Source: Acidobacteriota bacterium (GTDB taxonomy: Bacteria > Acidobacteriota > Thermoanaerobaculia > UBA5066). From it: a stretch of 64,000 nt of DNA. This document shows positions 32,859 through 41,101 of the stretch, piece after piece (position 1 is the stretch's first letter; each line of letters opens with the position of its first letter). The position numbers and the translations under genes are program-made. The stretch is from NCBI GenBank assembly GCA_008363385.1, contig RHKY01000036.1, positions 1 through 64,000 on the forward strand, written 5' to 3'. The notes under the pieces were generated by a model that did not search any database, was not told where the DNA came from, and saw only the letters and a program-made list of their open reading frames with translations.

Positions 32859-33204
32859 CAGTTCCTCGCGGCCCGCGCGGGGAGGGTGCCGCGGGGCGGG
32901 AGGGTGGGGGGGCGAGGGGGCGGCGTCACGGCGTCGATTCTCGTCCCATCGCGGGCTGGATACGCCGCGGCCTTCCCGCCGGATTCCCCGGCGCGGCGGG
33001 CCCGTCGCCGAGGCCGCTCCGACGGCCTCGGCTTGACGGGTCGGGATGCGGCGCGTAGACTTCGCGGCTCCGGCCCGAGGGCCGGAACGGTCTTTGGAGA
33101 AACGAGATCCGGGTCGAGGGCGGGGTCGAGAAGGCCCCGGCGGCGCGTCGCGCCGGCCGGGCTCCCGCCGGCAGCCCCGGGAGACGGCCGACGTAGCTTG
33201 ATGC
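32859..33204. other. Intergenic region upstream of sbtA and of tRNA-Val
   Basis: No coding sequence is seen here. It contains a sigma-70-like promoter (33033-33061) pointing to the tRNA genes. A GC-rich hairpin CCGGCCC-GA-GGGCCGG starts near 33070 and is followed by AACGGTCTTT, a possible weak terminator or pause site between that promoter and the tRNA. G-rich runs near 32880-32920 lie upstream of sbtA. Confidence 0.45.
33033..33061 (+). promoter_or_regulatory. Sigma-70-like promoter upstream of the tRNA-Val genes
   Basis: TTGACG (33033-33038) and TAGACT (33056-33061) are 17 bases apart. The first tRNA gene starts 143 bases after the -10 box, so a leader would be removed by RNase P. Confidence 0.5.
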
Positions 33205-33279
<75 letters not shown>

Positions 33280-33364
33280 CGTCGCGCCGCTCCCGACCCC
33301 TCCGCCCGAAAGGCGGCGGGCGGGGCCCCACGGGCCCCCTGCTCCTTCTCCACGGGCGATCCGC

Positions 33365-33440
33365 AGGCGCTTAGCTCAGCCGGTAGAGCACTTCCTTCAC
33401 ACGGAAGGGGTCAGCAGTTCGAGTCTGCTAGCGCCTACCA
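33365..33440 (+). tRNA. tRNA-Val (CAC)
   Basis: A 76-base cloverleaf has acceptor AGGCGCT with AGCGCCT, D arm CTCA..GAGC, anticodon stem CTTCC/GGAAG with loop TTCACAC (anticodon CAC), T arm AGCAG-TTCGAGT-CTGCT and an encoded CCA. It reads GUG codons. It is 85 bases after tRNA-Val (GAC), and the two acceptor and T arms are nearly identical, which points to an old duplication. Confidence 0.97.
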
Positions 33441-33510
33441 CGCCCGCCCGCCTCCTCTTCCCGGCTCGCGTCCTCCACGGTCCGATCGCTGCGAGGAAAG
33501 GAGCCCCGCC

Positions 33511-35487
33511 ATGTCCGCCCCCGTCCCGACCGCGAACGTCCCCGACGTCGTCCGGCTGACGCTTCCCGACGGGTCCGTCCGGGAGGTCGCTGCCGGGACC
33601 ACCGGGGCCGAGGTGGCCGCGGGGATCGGCGCGCGGCTGGCCAAGGACGCGCTCGCGGTCCGGCTGAACGGGAAGCTCCTCGACCTGTCGCGGCCGCTCC
33701 CGGAGTCGGGCGCCTTCGAGGTCGTGACGCCCCGGCACCCCGACGCGCTCGAGCTCTACCGCCACTCGACGGCGCACCTCTGCGCCAACGCTGTCAAGCG
33801 GCTCTTCCCGGGCGTGAAGATCGGGATCGGCCCGGCCATCGAGAACGGCTTCTACTACGACTTCGACCCGGGCCGGGCGTTCACGCCCGAGGACCTCGAG
33901 CGGATCGAGGCCGAGATGCGGAGGATCGTCGCGGAAGACAACCCGGTCGTCCGCCGCGAGATGACGAAGGCCGAGGCGGTCGGGGTCTTCCGGGCCCAGG
34001 ACGACCCGCTGAAGGTCGAGATCATCGAGGGGATCCCCGACGGGAACGTCTCCTGCTACGAGCAGAAGGACTTCGTCGACCTCTGCCGCGGACCGCACGT
34101 CCCCTCCACGGGGAAGCTCGGCGTCTTCAAGCTGACGCACGCCGCCGGCGCCTACTGGAAGGGGGACGAGAGGAACCCGATGCTCCAGCGGATCTACGGG
34201 GCGGTCTTCCTCTCCCAGAAGGAGCTGGACGATCACCTCCACCGGCTGGAGCAGGCCAAGGCGCGCGACCACCGGAAGCTCGGCAAGGAGCTCGGGCTCT
34301 TCCTCTTCCACCCCTGGGCCCCGGCCTCCCCGTTCTTCCTCCCGAAGGGAGCGGCCGTCTACAACCTGCTCGTCGCCTACATGCGGGAGATGTACGTCAA
34401 GTACGGCTACCGCGAGGTCGTCACGCCGCAGGTCTTCGACGTCGACCTCTTCAAGCGCTCGGGGCACTACCAGAACTACCGCGACAACATGTTCTTCACG
34501 GAGGTGGACGAGCGGGAGTACGGCGTCAAGCCGATGAACTGCCCCGGCCACTTCCTGATGTACGCCGCGCAGGCGTTCAGCTACCGCGACCTCCCGGTCC
34601 GCTACGCCGACTTCGGGCGGCTCCACCGGTACGAGCGCTCGGGCGTCACGCAGGGCCTGACGCGCGTCCGCACGTTCTGCCAGGACGACTCCCACATCTT
34701 CTGCACGCTCGACCAGATGCCCGCGGAGATGGACCTCTTCATCGACCTCGTCGACGAGGTCTACGGGACGTTCGGCTTCACGGACGTGCGCGTCGGCCTC
34801 GGGACGCGGCCGGAGAAGTTCATGGGGGACCCGGCGGCGTGGGAGAAGGCCGAGAAGGCGCTCGGCGAGGCGTTCACGCGGCGGGGCCGCACGTTCTCCG
34901 TCAACGCGGGCGACGGCGCCTTCTACGGGCCGAAGCTCGACTTCCAGGTCCTGGACGCCATCGGCCGGCCCTGGCAGCTCGGGACGCTCCAGGTCGACTT
35001 CGCCAACCCCGAGAACTTCGACCTGACGTACGTCGCCGAGGACGGCCAGAAGCACCGCCCGGTGGTCCTGCACCGCGCGGTCCTCGGCTCGCTCGAGCGT
35101 TTCCTCGGGATCCTGATCGAGCACACGGGGGGGAGCTTCCCGCTCTGGCTGGCGCCGGAGCAGGCGCGGGTCCTGCCCGTCTCGGAGCGGTTCGTCGGCT
35201 ACGCGCGGGAGGTCGTCGAGAGGCTCGTCGCGCAGGGCTTCCGGGCCACGGGCGACGAGAGCGACGACAAGCTGGGAGCCAAGATCCGGAGGGGGGAGAT
35301 CGAGAAGGTCCCGGCCCTCCTGGTGGTGGGAGAGAAGGAACGGGCGGCGGGCACGGTCGCGCTCCGCCGCCACGGCAGCGGGGACGCGGGGTCGAGGAGC
35401 CTCGACGCGCTGGTCGCCGAGATGAGGGACGCCGTCGCCGCCCGCGCGACGGTGTGGGGGGCGCCCGCCGTGGCGCCCGCCCGCTGA
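33511..35487 (+). CDS. thrS: Threonyl-tRNA synthetase
   Basis: The 658-residue enzyme has the full bacterial layout: a TGS domain (about 10-75, VRLTLPDGSVREVAAGTTGAE), the editing domain with HSTAHLCANAVKRLFP, the class II core with MNCPGHFLMY and RRLHRYERSGV-like motif 2 (FGRLHRYERSGVTQGL), and a C-terminal anticodon domain (VLPVSERFVGYAREV). GGAAAGGAG lies just upstream of the ATG. It heads the translation operon that runs through infC, rpmI, rplT, pheS and pheT. I see no T-box leader between the tRNA genes and the start. Confidence 0.97.
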   Translation: MSAPVPTANVPDVVRLTLPDGSVREVAAGTTGAEVAAGIGARLAKDALAVRLNGKLLDLSRPLPESGAFEVVTPRHPDALELYRHSTAHLCANAVKRLFPGVKIGIGPAIENGFYYDFDPGRAFTPEDLERIEAEMRRIVAEDNPVVRREMTKAEAVGVFRAQDDPLKVEIIEGIPDGNVSCYEQKDFVDLCRGPHVPSTGKLGVFKLTHAAGAYWKGDERNPMLQRIYGAVFLSQKELDDHLHRLEQAKARDHRKLGKELGLFLFHPWAPASPFFLPKGAAVYNLLVAYMREMYVKYGYREVVTPQVFDVDLFKRSGHYQNYRDNMFFTEVDEREYGVKPMNCPGHFLMYAAQAFSYRDLPVRYADFGRLHRYERSGVTQGLTRVRTFCQDDSHIFCTLDQMPAEMDLFIDLVDEVYGTFGFTDVRVGLGTRPEKFMGDPAAWEKAEKALGEAFTRRGRTFSVNAGDGAFYGPKLDFQVLDAIGRPWQLGTLQVDFANPENFDLTYVAEDGQKHRPVVLHRAVLGSLERFLGILIEHTGGSFPLWLAPEQARVLPVSERFVGYAREVVERLVAQGFRATGDESDDKLGAKIRRGEIEKVPALLVVGEKERAAGTVALRRHGSGDAGSRSLDALVAEMRDAVAARATVWGAPAVAPAR

Positions 35488-35505
35488 GCACGAGGAGGAG
35501 AGACC

Positions 35506-36063
35506 ATTTTCTTCAGAGGCGGTCCGCGCATCCCCCCGCAGAAGAACTCGCCGATCAACGAGTACGTCCTGCGCTTCCCCCAGGTCCGGCTGATCGCCGC
35601 CAACGGCGACCAGGTCGGGATCGTCGACCCGCAGTCGGCGATCGCGAGGGCCCGCGAGGACGGACTCGACGTCGTCGTCATCGCCGAGCAGGCCGACCCC
35701 CCCGTCTGCAAGATCATGGACTTCGGGAAGTTCACCTTCGAGAAGAAGAAGAAGGAGCACGAGTCCAAGCGCAAGCAGAAGGTGACGCAGGTCAAGGAAG
35801 TCAAGTTCCGGCCGAACATCGACGACCACGACTACGACTTCAAGCTGAAGAACATCCTCCGGTTCCTCGAGGAAGGGGACAAGGTCAAGGCTACCGTCCA
35901 GTTCCGCGGGCGCGAGATGTCGCGCCTGGACAACGGGCGGAAGGTCCTCGAGCGCCTCACCCGCGACCTCACGGGGAAGGCCCACATCGAGCAGCTGGCC
36001 GAGATGATGGGCAACCGGATGCACCAGATCTACGCGCCGCTGAAGAAGCCGGCGGCGCACTGA
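35506..36063 (+). CDS. infC: Translation initiation factor IF-3 (ATT start)
   Basis: The 185-residue protein starts at the rare codon ATT (35506-35508), with GAGGAGGAG ideally spaced upstream. The N-terminal domain ([20 protein letters not shown]) and the C-terminal domain ([20 protein letters not shown], then [12 protein letters not shown]) are both complete. The first ATG in frame is at 35716 and would remove the N-domain, so ATT is the true start. In E. coli the AUU start of infC lets IF-3 repress its own translation, and the same control is expected here. It lies 18 bases after thrS. Confidence 0.96.
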   Translation: MFFRGGPRIPPQKNSPINEYVLRFPQVRLIAANGDQVGIVDPQSAIARAREDGLDVVVIAEQADPPVCKIMDFGKFTFEKKKKEHESKRKQKVTQVKEVKFRPNIDDHDYDFKLKNILRFLEEGDKVKATVQFRGREMSRLDNGRKVLERLTRDLTGKAHIEQLAEMMGNRMHQIYAPLKKPAAH

Positions 36064-36082
36064 GGCCCCGGAAGGAGCACCC

Positions 36083-36286
36083 ATGGCCACCCAGAAGAGG
36101 AAGACCCACCGCGGCGCGGCCAAGCGGTTCCGGAAGACCGCGAGCGGCGCCTTCAAGCGCAACCGCGCCATGAAGCGTCACATCCTGACGAAGAAGAACG
36201 CGAGCCGCCTGCGCGGCCTGCGGCAGGGCACGCTGGTGTCCCCGGCGGACGAGAAGAACGTCCGCGAGATGCTGCCGTACGCCTGA
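36083..36286 (+). CDS. rpmI: 50S ribosomal protein L35
   Basis: The 67-residue basic protein has the L35 signature [20 protein letters not shown] and [25 protein letters not shown] precedes the ATG. It lies in the standard infC-rpmI-rplT order. Confidence 0.97.
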   Translation: MATQKRKTHRGAAKRFRKTASGAFKRNRAMKRHILTKKNASRLRGLRQGTLVSPADEKNVREMLPYA

Positions 36287-36292
36287 GCGCCC

Positions 36293-36335
36293 GGGCGGGT
36301 TAGGGCCCCGGAAGGGGACCGGCTCCCGCCCCTTT
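36293..36335 (+). promoter_or_regulatory. GC-rich hairpin with short T run between rpmI and rplT
   Basis: GGGCGGG (36293-36299) pairs with CCCGCCC (36325-36331), followed by CTTTA; an inner GGCCCC/GGGG pairing gives a long arm. The 90-base rpmI-rplT gap is unusually long for this operon. It may be an attenuator or the L20 autoregulatory site. Confidence 0.4.
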
Positions 36336-36376
36336 ACGCCCCGACACGACGACCGAAAGACTGAGGAGAGAGACCC

Positions 36377-36739
36377 ATGCCTCGCGTCAAGCGCGGAACC
36401 AAGAGGAAGGACCGGCGGGAGCGGGTCCTGGACCTGGCCAAGGGCTACTACGGCACCAAGCACAACTGCTTCCGGATCGCGGAGCTGCAGGTCGAGAAGT
36501 CGCTCGGGTACGCCACCCGCGACCGCAAGCAGAGGAAGCGCGACTTCCGCGGCCTGTGGATCGTGAGGATCAACGCCGCCGCCCGGATGCACGACATGAG
36601 CTACTCCAAGCTCATGGCCGGCCTGAAGAAGGCCGGGAGCGACCTGAACCGCAAGGTGCTGGCGGAGATCGCCGTCGCCGACCCGAAGGGCTTCGCGTCC
36701 ATCGTCCAGTCGGCCAAGAGCGCGCTCGCCTCCGCCTGA
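36377..36739 (+). CDS. rplT: 50S ribosomal protein L20
   Basis: The 120-residue protein begins [18 protein letters not shown] and contains [24 protein letters not shown], the classic L20 pattern. GGAG is upstream within GAGGAGAGAGACCC. L20 binds 23S rRNA and in E. coli and Bacillus also represses this operon. Confidence 0.97.
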   Translation: MPRVKRGTKRKDRRERVLDLAKGYYGTKHNCFRIAELQVEKSLGYATRDRKQRKRDFRGLWIVRINAAARMHDMSYSKLMAGLKKAGSDLNRKVLAEIAVADPKGFASIVQSAKSALASA

Positions 36740-36746
36740 CGCCCCC

Positions 36747-37865
36747 GTGAACGACGACGCCCGGTCTCCCGCCGCGGTGCGGGAGGGCCTGAGCGCGGAG
36801 CTCGACGGGCTCCGGGAGGCCGCGCGCGCGGGGACGCTCGTCCCCGCGCAGGTGGCCGAGCTGCGCGTGCGCTGGCTCGGCAAGAAGCAGGGCGTCGTCA
36901 CGGAGCTCCTTTCGCGCCTGCGCGACGTGCCGAAGGAGGAGAAGGCGGCCTTCGGCGCCGCGGTGAACGAGCTGAAGCGCGCGGCCGAGGAGGGGATCGA
37001 CGCTCTGGAGGCCGAGGCCCGGGAGCTCTTCGCGCGCTCCGCGGAGCGCGCGAAGGCCGTCGACGTCACGCTCCCGCCCCGCGCCCCGCGCGTCGGGCGC
37101 CTCCACCCGCTGACTGTCGTGAGGCGAAGGATCGAGGCCGCCTTCCGGGGCCTGGGCTACGAGGTCGTGGACGGGCCCGAGGTCGAGACGGACTGGTACA
37201 ACTTCGAGTCGCTCAACTTCCCTCCCGAGCACCCGGCCCGCGACGCCGTCGACACGTTCTTCGTGGCGGGCGGGGGCCCCGGCCGCGACCGGCTGGTCCT
37301 CAGGACCCACACCTCGCCCGTGCAGATGCGGACGATGGAGAGCCGCAAGCCGCCGATCCGGGTCCTCGTCCCGGGGCGCGTCTACCGCAAGGACGAGATC
37401 GACCCGCGGCACTCGCCGGTCTTCCACCAGGTCGAGGGGCTCGTCGTCGACGAGGGGATCACGTTCGCCCACCTCCGCGGGACGCTCGCGGCGTTCGCGC
37501 GGGCCTTCTTCGGCGGCCGGGCCGAGGTCCGCCTGGCGCCGACGTTCTTCCCGTTCGTGGAGCCGGGCGTCGACGTGGCGGTGAGCTGCGTCTTCTGCGA
37601 GGACGGGCGCGTCCCCGGGACCGGGGCGGAGGGCGCCGAGGGGCGGCCCTGCCGGATCTGCTCGGCCTCGGGCTGGATCGAGATCATGGGCGCGGGGATG
37701 GTCCACCCGAAGGTCCTCGCCAACGGCGGGATCGACCCCGAGCGGTACACCGGCTTCGCCTTCGGGATGGGCGTCGACCGGATCACGATGCTCCTCTACG
37801 GGATCCCCGACCTGAGGCTCCTGTTCGAGAACGACCTCCGGTTCCTCGACCGGGCCTGGAGCTGA
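36747..37865 (+). CDS. pheS: Phenylalanyl-tRNA synthetase alpha subunit
   Basis: The 372-residue protein has the N-terminal coiled coil (about 10-100), then the class II core with HPLTVVRRRIEAAF, DWYNFESLNFPPEHPARD and GFAFGMGVDRITMLLYGI as motif 3. A short insertion, VSCVFCEDG..CRICSASGW near residues 270-312, carries two CxxC pairs, as in many bacterial PheS proteins. The start is GTG, seven bases after rplT. With PheT it forms the alpha2-beta2 enzyme. Confidence 0.95.
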   Translation: MNDDARSPAAVREGLSAELDGLREAARAGTLVPAQVAELRVRWLGKKQGVVTELLSRLRDVPKEEKAAFGAAVNELKRAAEEGIDALEAEARELFARSAERAKAVDVTLPPRAPRVGRLHPLTVVRRRIEAAFRGLGYEVVDGPEVETDWYNFESLNFPPEHPARDAVDTFFVAGGGPGRDRLVLRTHTSPVQMRTMESRKPPIRVLVPGRVYRKDEIDPRHSPVFHQVEGLVVDEGITFAHLRGTLAAFARAFFGGRAEVRLAPTFFPFVEPGVDVAVSCVFCEDGRVPGTGAEGAEGRPCRICSASGWIEIMGAGMVHPKVLANGGIDPERYTGFAFGMGVDRITMLLYGIPDLRLLFENDLRFLDRAWS

Positions 37866-37869
37866 GCGG

Positions 37870-39945
37870 ATGAAGTTCCGGCTCGAGTGGCTCGCGACCT
37901 ACCTGGACGGCGCCCCGCCCGAGGCGGCCGAGCTGCGCCGCCGGCTCACCGAGGTCGGGTTCATCGTCGAGGGGGTGGACGGCGCCGGGGCCTCCGCCAC
38001 GCTCGAGGTGGAGCTGACCGCGAACCGCCCCGACGCGATGAACCACCGGGGGCTGGGCCGCGAGGCGGCCGTGGCGCTCGGCCGCGCCTTCCGGGACCCC
38101 CAGCTCGGGCTCGGCGTGCCGGAGGGGGAGACCCCGGCCGCGAGCCTGGCCTCCGTCACGATCGAGGAGCCGGAGCTCTGCTCGCGCTACTCGGCCCGCG
38201 TCCTCGAGGGGATCTCGGTCCGGCCGGCCTCCGCCGCGGTGCAGGAGCGCCTGGCCGCCCTCGGCATGGGGCCGATCAGCGCCCCGGTCGACGCGACGAA
38301 CCACGTCCTGTGGGACATCGGGCAGCCGCTCCACGCCTTCGACCTCGACACGCTCGCGAAGGGCCCGGACGGGCGCCCGGCGATCGTCGTCCGCCGCGCG
38401 CGTCCCGGCGAGAAGCTCGTGACCCTCGACGGCGTCGAGCGGGAGCTCTCGCCCGCGCACCTCGTGATCGCCGACGCCGAGAAGCCGGTGGCGCTCGCCG
38501 GCGTGATGGGGGGGCTCCACACCGCCATCGGGCCGTCGACGAGGCGGGTCCTCCTCGAGTCGGCCCACTTCCACCCGCCCGCCGTCCGCTCGACGGCGCG
38601 CGCCTTCGGGATGCACACGGACGCCTCGCACCGCTTCGAGCGGGGCTGCGACCCGGAGGCGACGGTCGAGGGGCTCGACCGGGCCGCCCGCCTGATCCTC
38701 GCCGACTGCGGCGGGACGGCGGCGCGGGGCGTCGTGGACGTCGTCGCCCGGAAGGTCGAGCCCCGGACGGTCCCCCTCCGGCTCTCCCGGATCCCCGCGT
38801 TCCTCGGGATGGAGGTCCCGCTCTCGCGGACGCTGGCGATCCTCGGGGCGCTGGGTCTCTCGGCCGACCGCGACGGGGACCTCCTCCGCGTGAGGGTCCC
38901 CACCGCGCGCGTGGACCTCGAGCTGGAGGTGGACCTGATCGAGGAGGTGGTCCGGCACGTCGGCTACGCGCGGCTCCCCGAGGCGCTCCCCAGGGCCTAC
39001 AACCCGACCTTCGTGGACGAGCTCCTGGAGCGCGAGGAGCGCTCCCGCGACCTCCTCGCCGGGCTCGGGCTGACCGAGGCGCAGACCTACTCCTTCGTCT
39101 CGGCCGCCGAGAACGCCCCGTTCGAGCCGGTCGCCCCGGGCGCGCCCGCGCTCGTCGAGAACCCGCTCGGCGAGCCGTACACGACGCTCCGGGCGACGCC
39201 GGTCGTCGGCCTCCTCCGCTCGGCCCGGCACAACGTCCGCCGGGGCCTCCTGGACGTGGCCCTCTTCGAGGCGGGCCGCTCGTTCGGGATGGCCGGTGGC
39301 CGCCCGGTCGAAGGGCGCCGCGTGGCGGCCCTCCTCCACGGCCGGAGGGACGTTCACTGGTCCACCCCCGGGAGCGCCGTCGACTTCTTCGACGGCTCCG
39401 GGATCGTTGAGGCCCTCTATCGCGGGCTCGGAGCACCCCCCGCCCGGTTCGTCCCGGCCGATCTCCCCTTCCTGGCCCCGGGACGCTCGGCACGGGTCGT
39501 CACCGCCGAAGGGCGGGACGGCGGCTGGGTCGGGGTCCTCTCGTCCGCGGTCGCGTCGGCCTGGGACCTGACGGATCCCGTCGTCCTGGACCTCGACCTC
39601 TCGGCGCTCCGCCCGGCTCCCCGGCCGGAGACGGTCGTTCCCCCGCCTCGTCTCCCCGGGAGCGACGTGGACCTCACGGTCACGCACCGCCTCGGCCGGC
39701 CGTGGGCCGACCTCCTGGCCGCCGTCCGGCGGGAGGCGCCCGCCGAGCTCCTGGCCGTCACGGCGCGCTACCGCTTCTCGGGGACGGGCGTCCCCGAGGA
39801 CTACGTCAAGACCACCCTGTCGCTCCGGTTCGGCTCGGCCGAGCGCTCCCTCTCCCGCGAGGAGGTGAACTCCTGGCGGGACGCGGCGGCGCGCCGGCTG
39901 CTCGGGCTCGGCGAGACGCGGGTGGACGGGATCGCGGAGGGGTGA
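37870..39945 (+). CDS. pheT: Phenylalanyl-tRNA synthetase beta subunit, short form
   Basis: The 691-residue protein is about 100 shorter than E. coli PheT. After the N-terminal FRLEWLATYLDG segment it jumps from EGVDGAGASATLEVELTANRPDAM straight to the B1-like part, so the EMAPII-type OB tRNA-binding domain (E. coli residues about 40-150) is missing. The B3/B4 editing region (PAIVVRRARPGEKLVTLDG), the B5 domain and the C-terminal FDX-ACB domain (DLTVTHRLGRPWADL..TTLSLRFGSAERSL) are present. It starts four bases after pheS. Confidence 0.93.
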   Translation: MKFRLEWLATYLDGAPPEAAELRRRLTEVGFIVEGVDGAGASATLEVELTANRPDAMNHRGLGREAAVALGRAFRDPQLGLGVPEGETPAASLASVTIEEPELCSRYSARVLEGISVRPASAAVQERLAALGMGPISAPVDATNHVLWDIGQPLHAFDLDTLAKGPDGRPAIVVRRARPGEKLVTLDGVERELSPAHLVIADAEKPVALAGVMGGLHTAIGPSTRRVLLESAHFHPPAVRSTARAFGMHTDASHRFERGCDPEATVEGLDRAARLILADCGGTAARGVVDVVARKVEPRTVPLRLSRIPAFLGMEVPLSRTLAILGALGLSADRDGDLLRVRVPTARVDLELEVDLIEEVVRHVGYARLPEALPRAYNPTFVDELLEREERSRDLLAGLGLTEAQTYSFVSAAENAPFEPVAPGAPALVENPLGEPYTTLRATPVVGLLRSARHNVRRGLLDVALFEAGRSFGMAGGRPVEGRRVAALLHGRRDVHWSTPGSAVDFFDGSGIVEALYRGLGAPPARFVPADLPFLAPGRSARVVTAEGRDGGWVGVLSSAVASAWDLTDPVVLDLDLSALRPAPRPETVVPPPRLPGSDVDLTVTHRLGRPWADLLAAVRREAPAELLAVTARYRFSGTGVPEDYVKTTLSLRFGSAERSLSREEVNSWRDAAARRLLGLGETRVDGIAEG

Positions 39946-39949
39946 GCGG

Positions 39950-40297
39950 ATGAGCAGCTCCAGCAAGGCGAAAGGGGCGGCGGCCGGCGAGGAGCGCAAG
40001 GGCGCGGGCCTGGAGCAGGCTTTCGACGCCCTCGAGGCGAGGGCCGAAGGGGTGGCGGCCCGGCTCCGGGACCTCCTCGCCGAGAACGCCCGGCTGCGGG
40101 GGGCCCTGGAGGAGACGGCGGCCGAGCGGGACCGGCTGGCAGGCGAGCTGACGACGGCTCGGGAGATCGAGGCGCGGCAGCTGGAGGCTTCGGAGAGGCT
40201 CTCCCGCCTGGAGTCCGAGCGCGAGTCCCTGCGGGGGCGGATCGAGCGGCTCGTGGCGCTCCTCTCCGCCGAGGAGACCCCCCCCGCGGACCTCTAA
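39950..40297 (+). CDS. ZapB-like coiled-coil protein
   Basis: The 115 residues are almost all heptad-patterned helix from 22 to 105 (LEQAFDALEARAEGVAARLRDLL..ENARLRGAL..RLESERESLRGRIERLVALL). There is no enzyme motif. It sits directly before zapA and starts four bases after pheT. Small coiled coils at this place are often ZapB-like division factors that link to ZapA. The assignment is by position and structure only. Confidence 0.6.
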   Translation: MSSSSKAKGAAAGEERKGAGLEQAFDALEARAEGVAARLRDLLAENARLRGALEETAAERDRLAGELTTAREIEARQLEASERLSRLESERESLRGRIERLVALLSAEETPPADL

Positions 40298-40357
40298 CCT
40301 CGTCCGCTTTCGCGTGTTATCCTCGGACGGGCCCTCCTCGGGGAGGCCCGGCCAGAG

Positions 40358-40714
40358 ATGAACGCGAAGTCGCAGGTGACCCAGGTCGAGATCTTCGGCC
40401 AGACCTACTCGGTCCGGGCGGTGGGGGACACCGAGTACATCCGGGAGCTCTCCGCCTTCGTGGACCGGAAGATGCGGGAGGTGGCCGACCACGCCCCGAC
40501 CGTGGACGCCACCAAGATCGCCATCCTGGCCGCTCTCAACATTTCGGACGAATACCACCAGTTCCGGACAAAGGCAGAAGAGGGTGATCCGGGCCGGTTC
40601 GCCGTCAGGGCGACCCGGCTCGTCGAGAGGCTGGACGAGATCCTCAAGGCGGCTCCCCCCGTGGGGGTGCCGCAGCCCGCGACCGAATCGATCGGCGCCC
40701 TGCGCGGTACGTGA
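40358..40714 (+). CDS. zapA: Cell division protein ZapA
   Basis: The 118-residue protein has the ZapA N-domain (VEIFGQTYSVRAVGDTEYIRELSAFVDRKMREV) and the helical ATKIAILAALNISDEYHQF segment. ZapA crosslinks FtsZ filaments at the division ring. GGGGAGG lies within the leader, and a TATCCT box sits 34 bases before the ATG. The C-terminus after residue 90 is short and variable. Confidence 0.9.
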   Translation: MNAKSQVTQVEIFGQTYSVRAVGDTEYIRELSAFVDRKMREVADHAPTVDATKIAILAALNISDEYHQFRTKAEEGDPGRFAVRATRLVERLDEILKAAPPVGVPQPATESIGALRGT

Positions 40715-40750
40715 ATGAGTCGAACGTCGTTGAACCGATGCGTCACTCCA

Positions 40751-40876
40751 GGATCCTCCTGGTCCGAGCCGTCCTGTGACGCCGCGGCCGTCATGCCCGG
40801 AGGCCGACGCAGCCTTCCGGGCCCCCCGGATGGGGGAATTGGCTTCGCGGAACTGATGGACTGCTCCGGAGGGTCC
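40751..40876 (+). ncRNA. Candidate 6S RNA (ssrS-like) downstream of zapA
   Basis: The zapA-rny gap has no gene but folds as one long imperfect hairpin. GGATCCTCC (40751-40759) pairs with GGAGGGTCC (40868-40876) over nine bases with one G-U. Inside, GTCC pairs with GGAC and AGCC with GGCT across internal loops. An apical stem GCCCGGAGG (40795-40803) pairs with CCTTCCGGGC (40813-40822). A closing stem, a bubble and an apical stem are the layout of 6S RNA, whose gene lies after zapA in many bacteria. I cannot verify the bubble consensus, and true ends are probably wider. Confidence 0.42.
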
Positions 40877-40944
40877 GACCTGCTTAGCGGCGGGTTCATC
40901 CGACTTCGCTCACACGGCCGAGGCGGGGGCCTTTCTCCCGGCAC

Positions 40945-40979
40945 GCCGGGTCCCTTCGCCTAGCGCGGAGGGACCCGGC
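40945..40979 (+). terminator. Strong GC hairpin upstream of rny
   Basis: GCCGGGTCCCT (40945-40955) and AGGGACCCGGC (40969-40979) form a perfect 11-bp stem with a 13-base loop. No T run follows. It could end the upstream transcript or serve as a structured leader of rny. Confidence 0.45.
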
Positions 40980-41101
40980 ACCGGGGCCAGGCACAGACGC
41001 CCGGTCCCCGGACGGACGCCGAAGGGAGCGGGGGGACCCCACCAGCTTCTCCTCGGGACCCGGACCACCGTCGGAACGACGGAGACGAGGGGGAGCGACC
41101 C

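Noticed and set aside
33281-33510. T-box riboswitch upstream of thrS
   Set aside because: No specifier loop or TGGNACCGCG-type T-box sequence is seen, and the space is taken by a tRNA gene.
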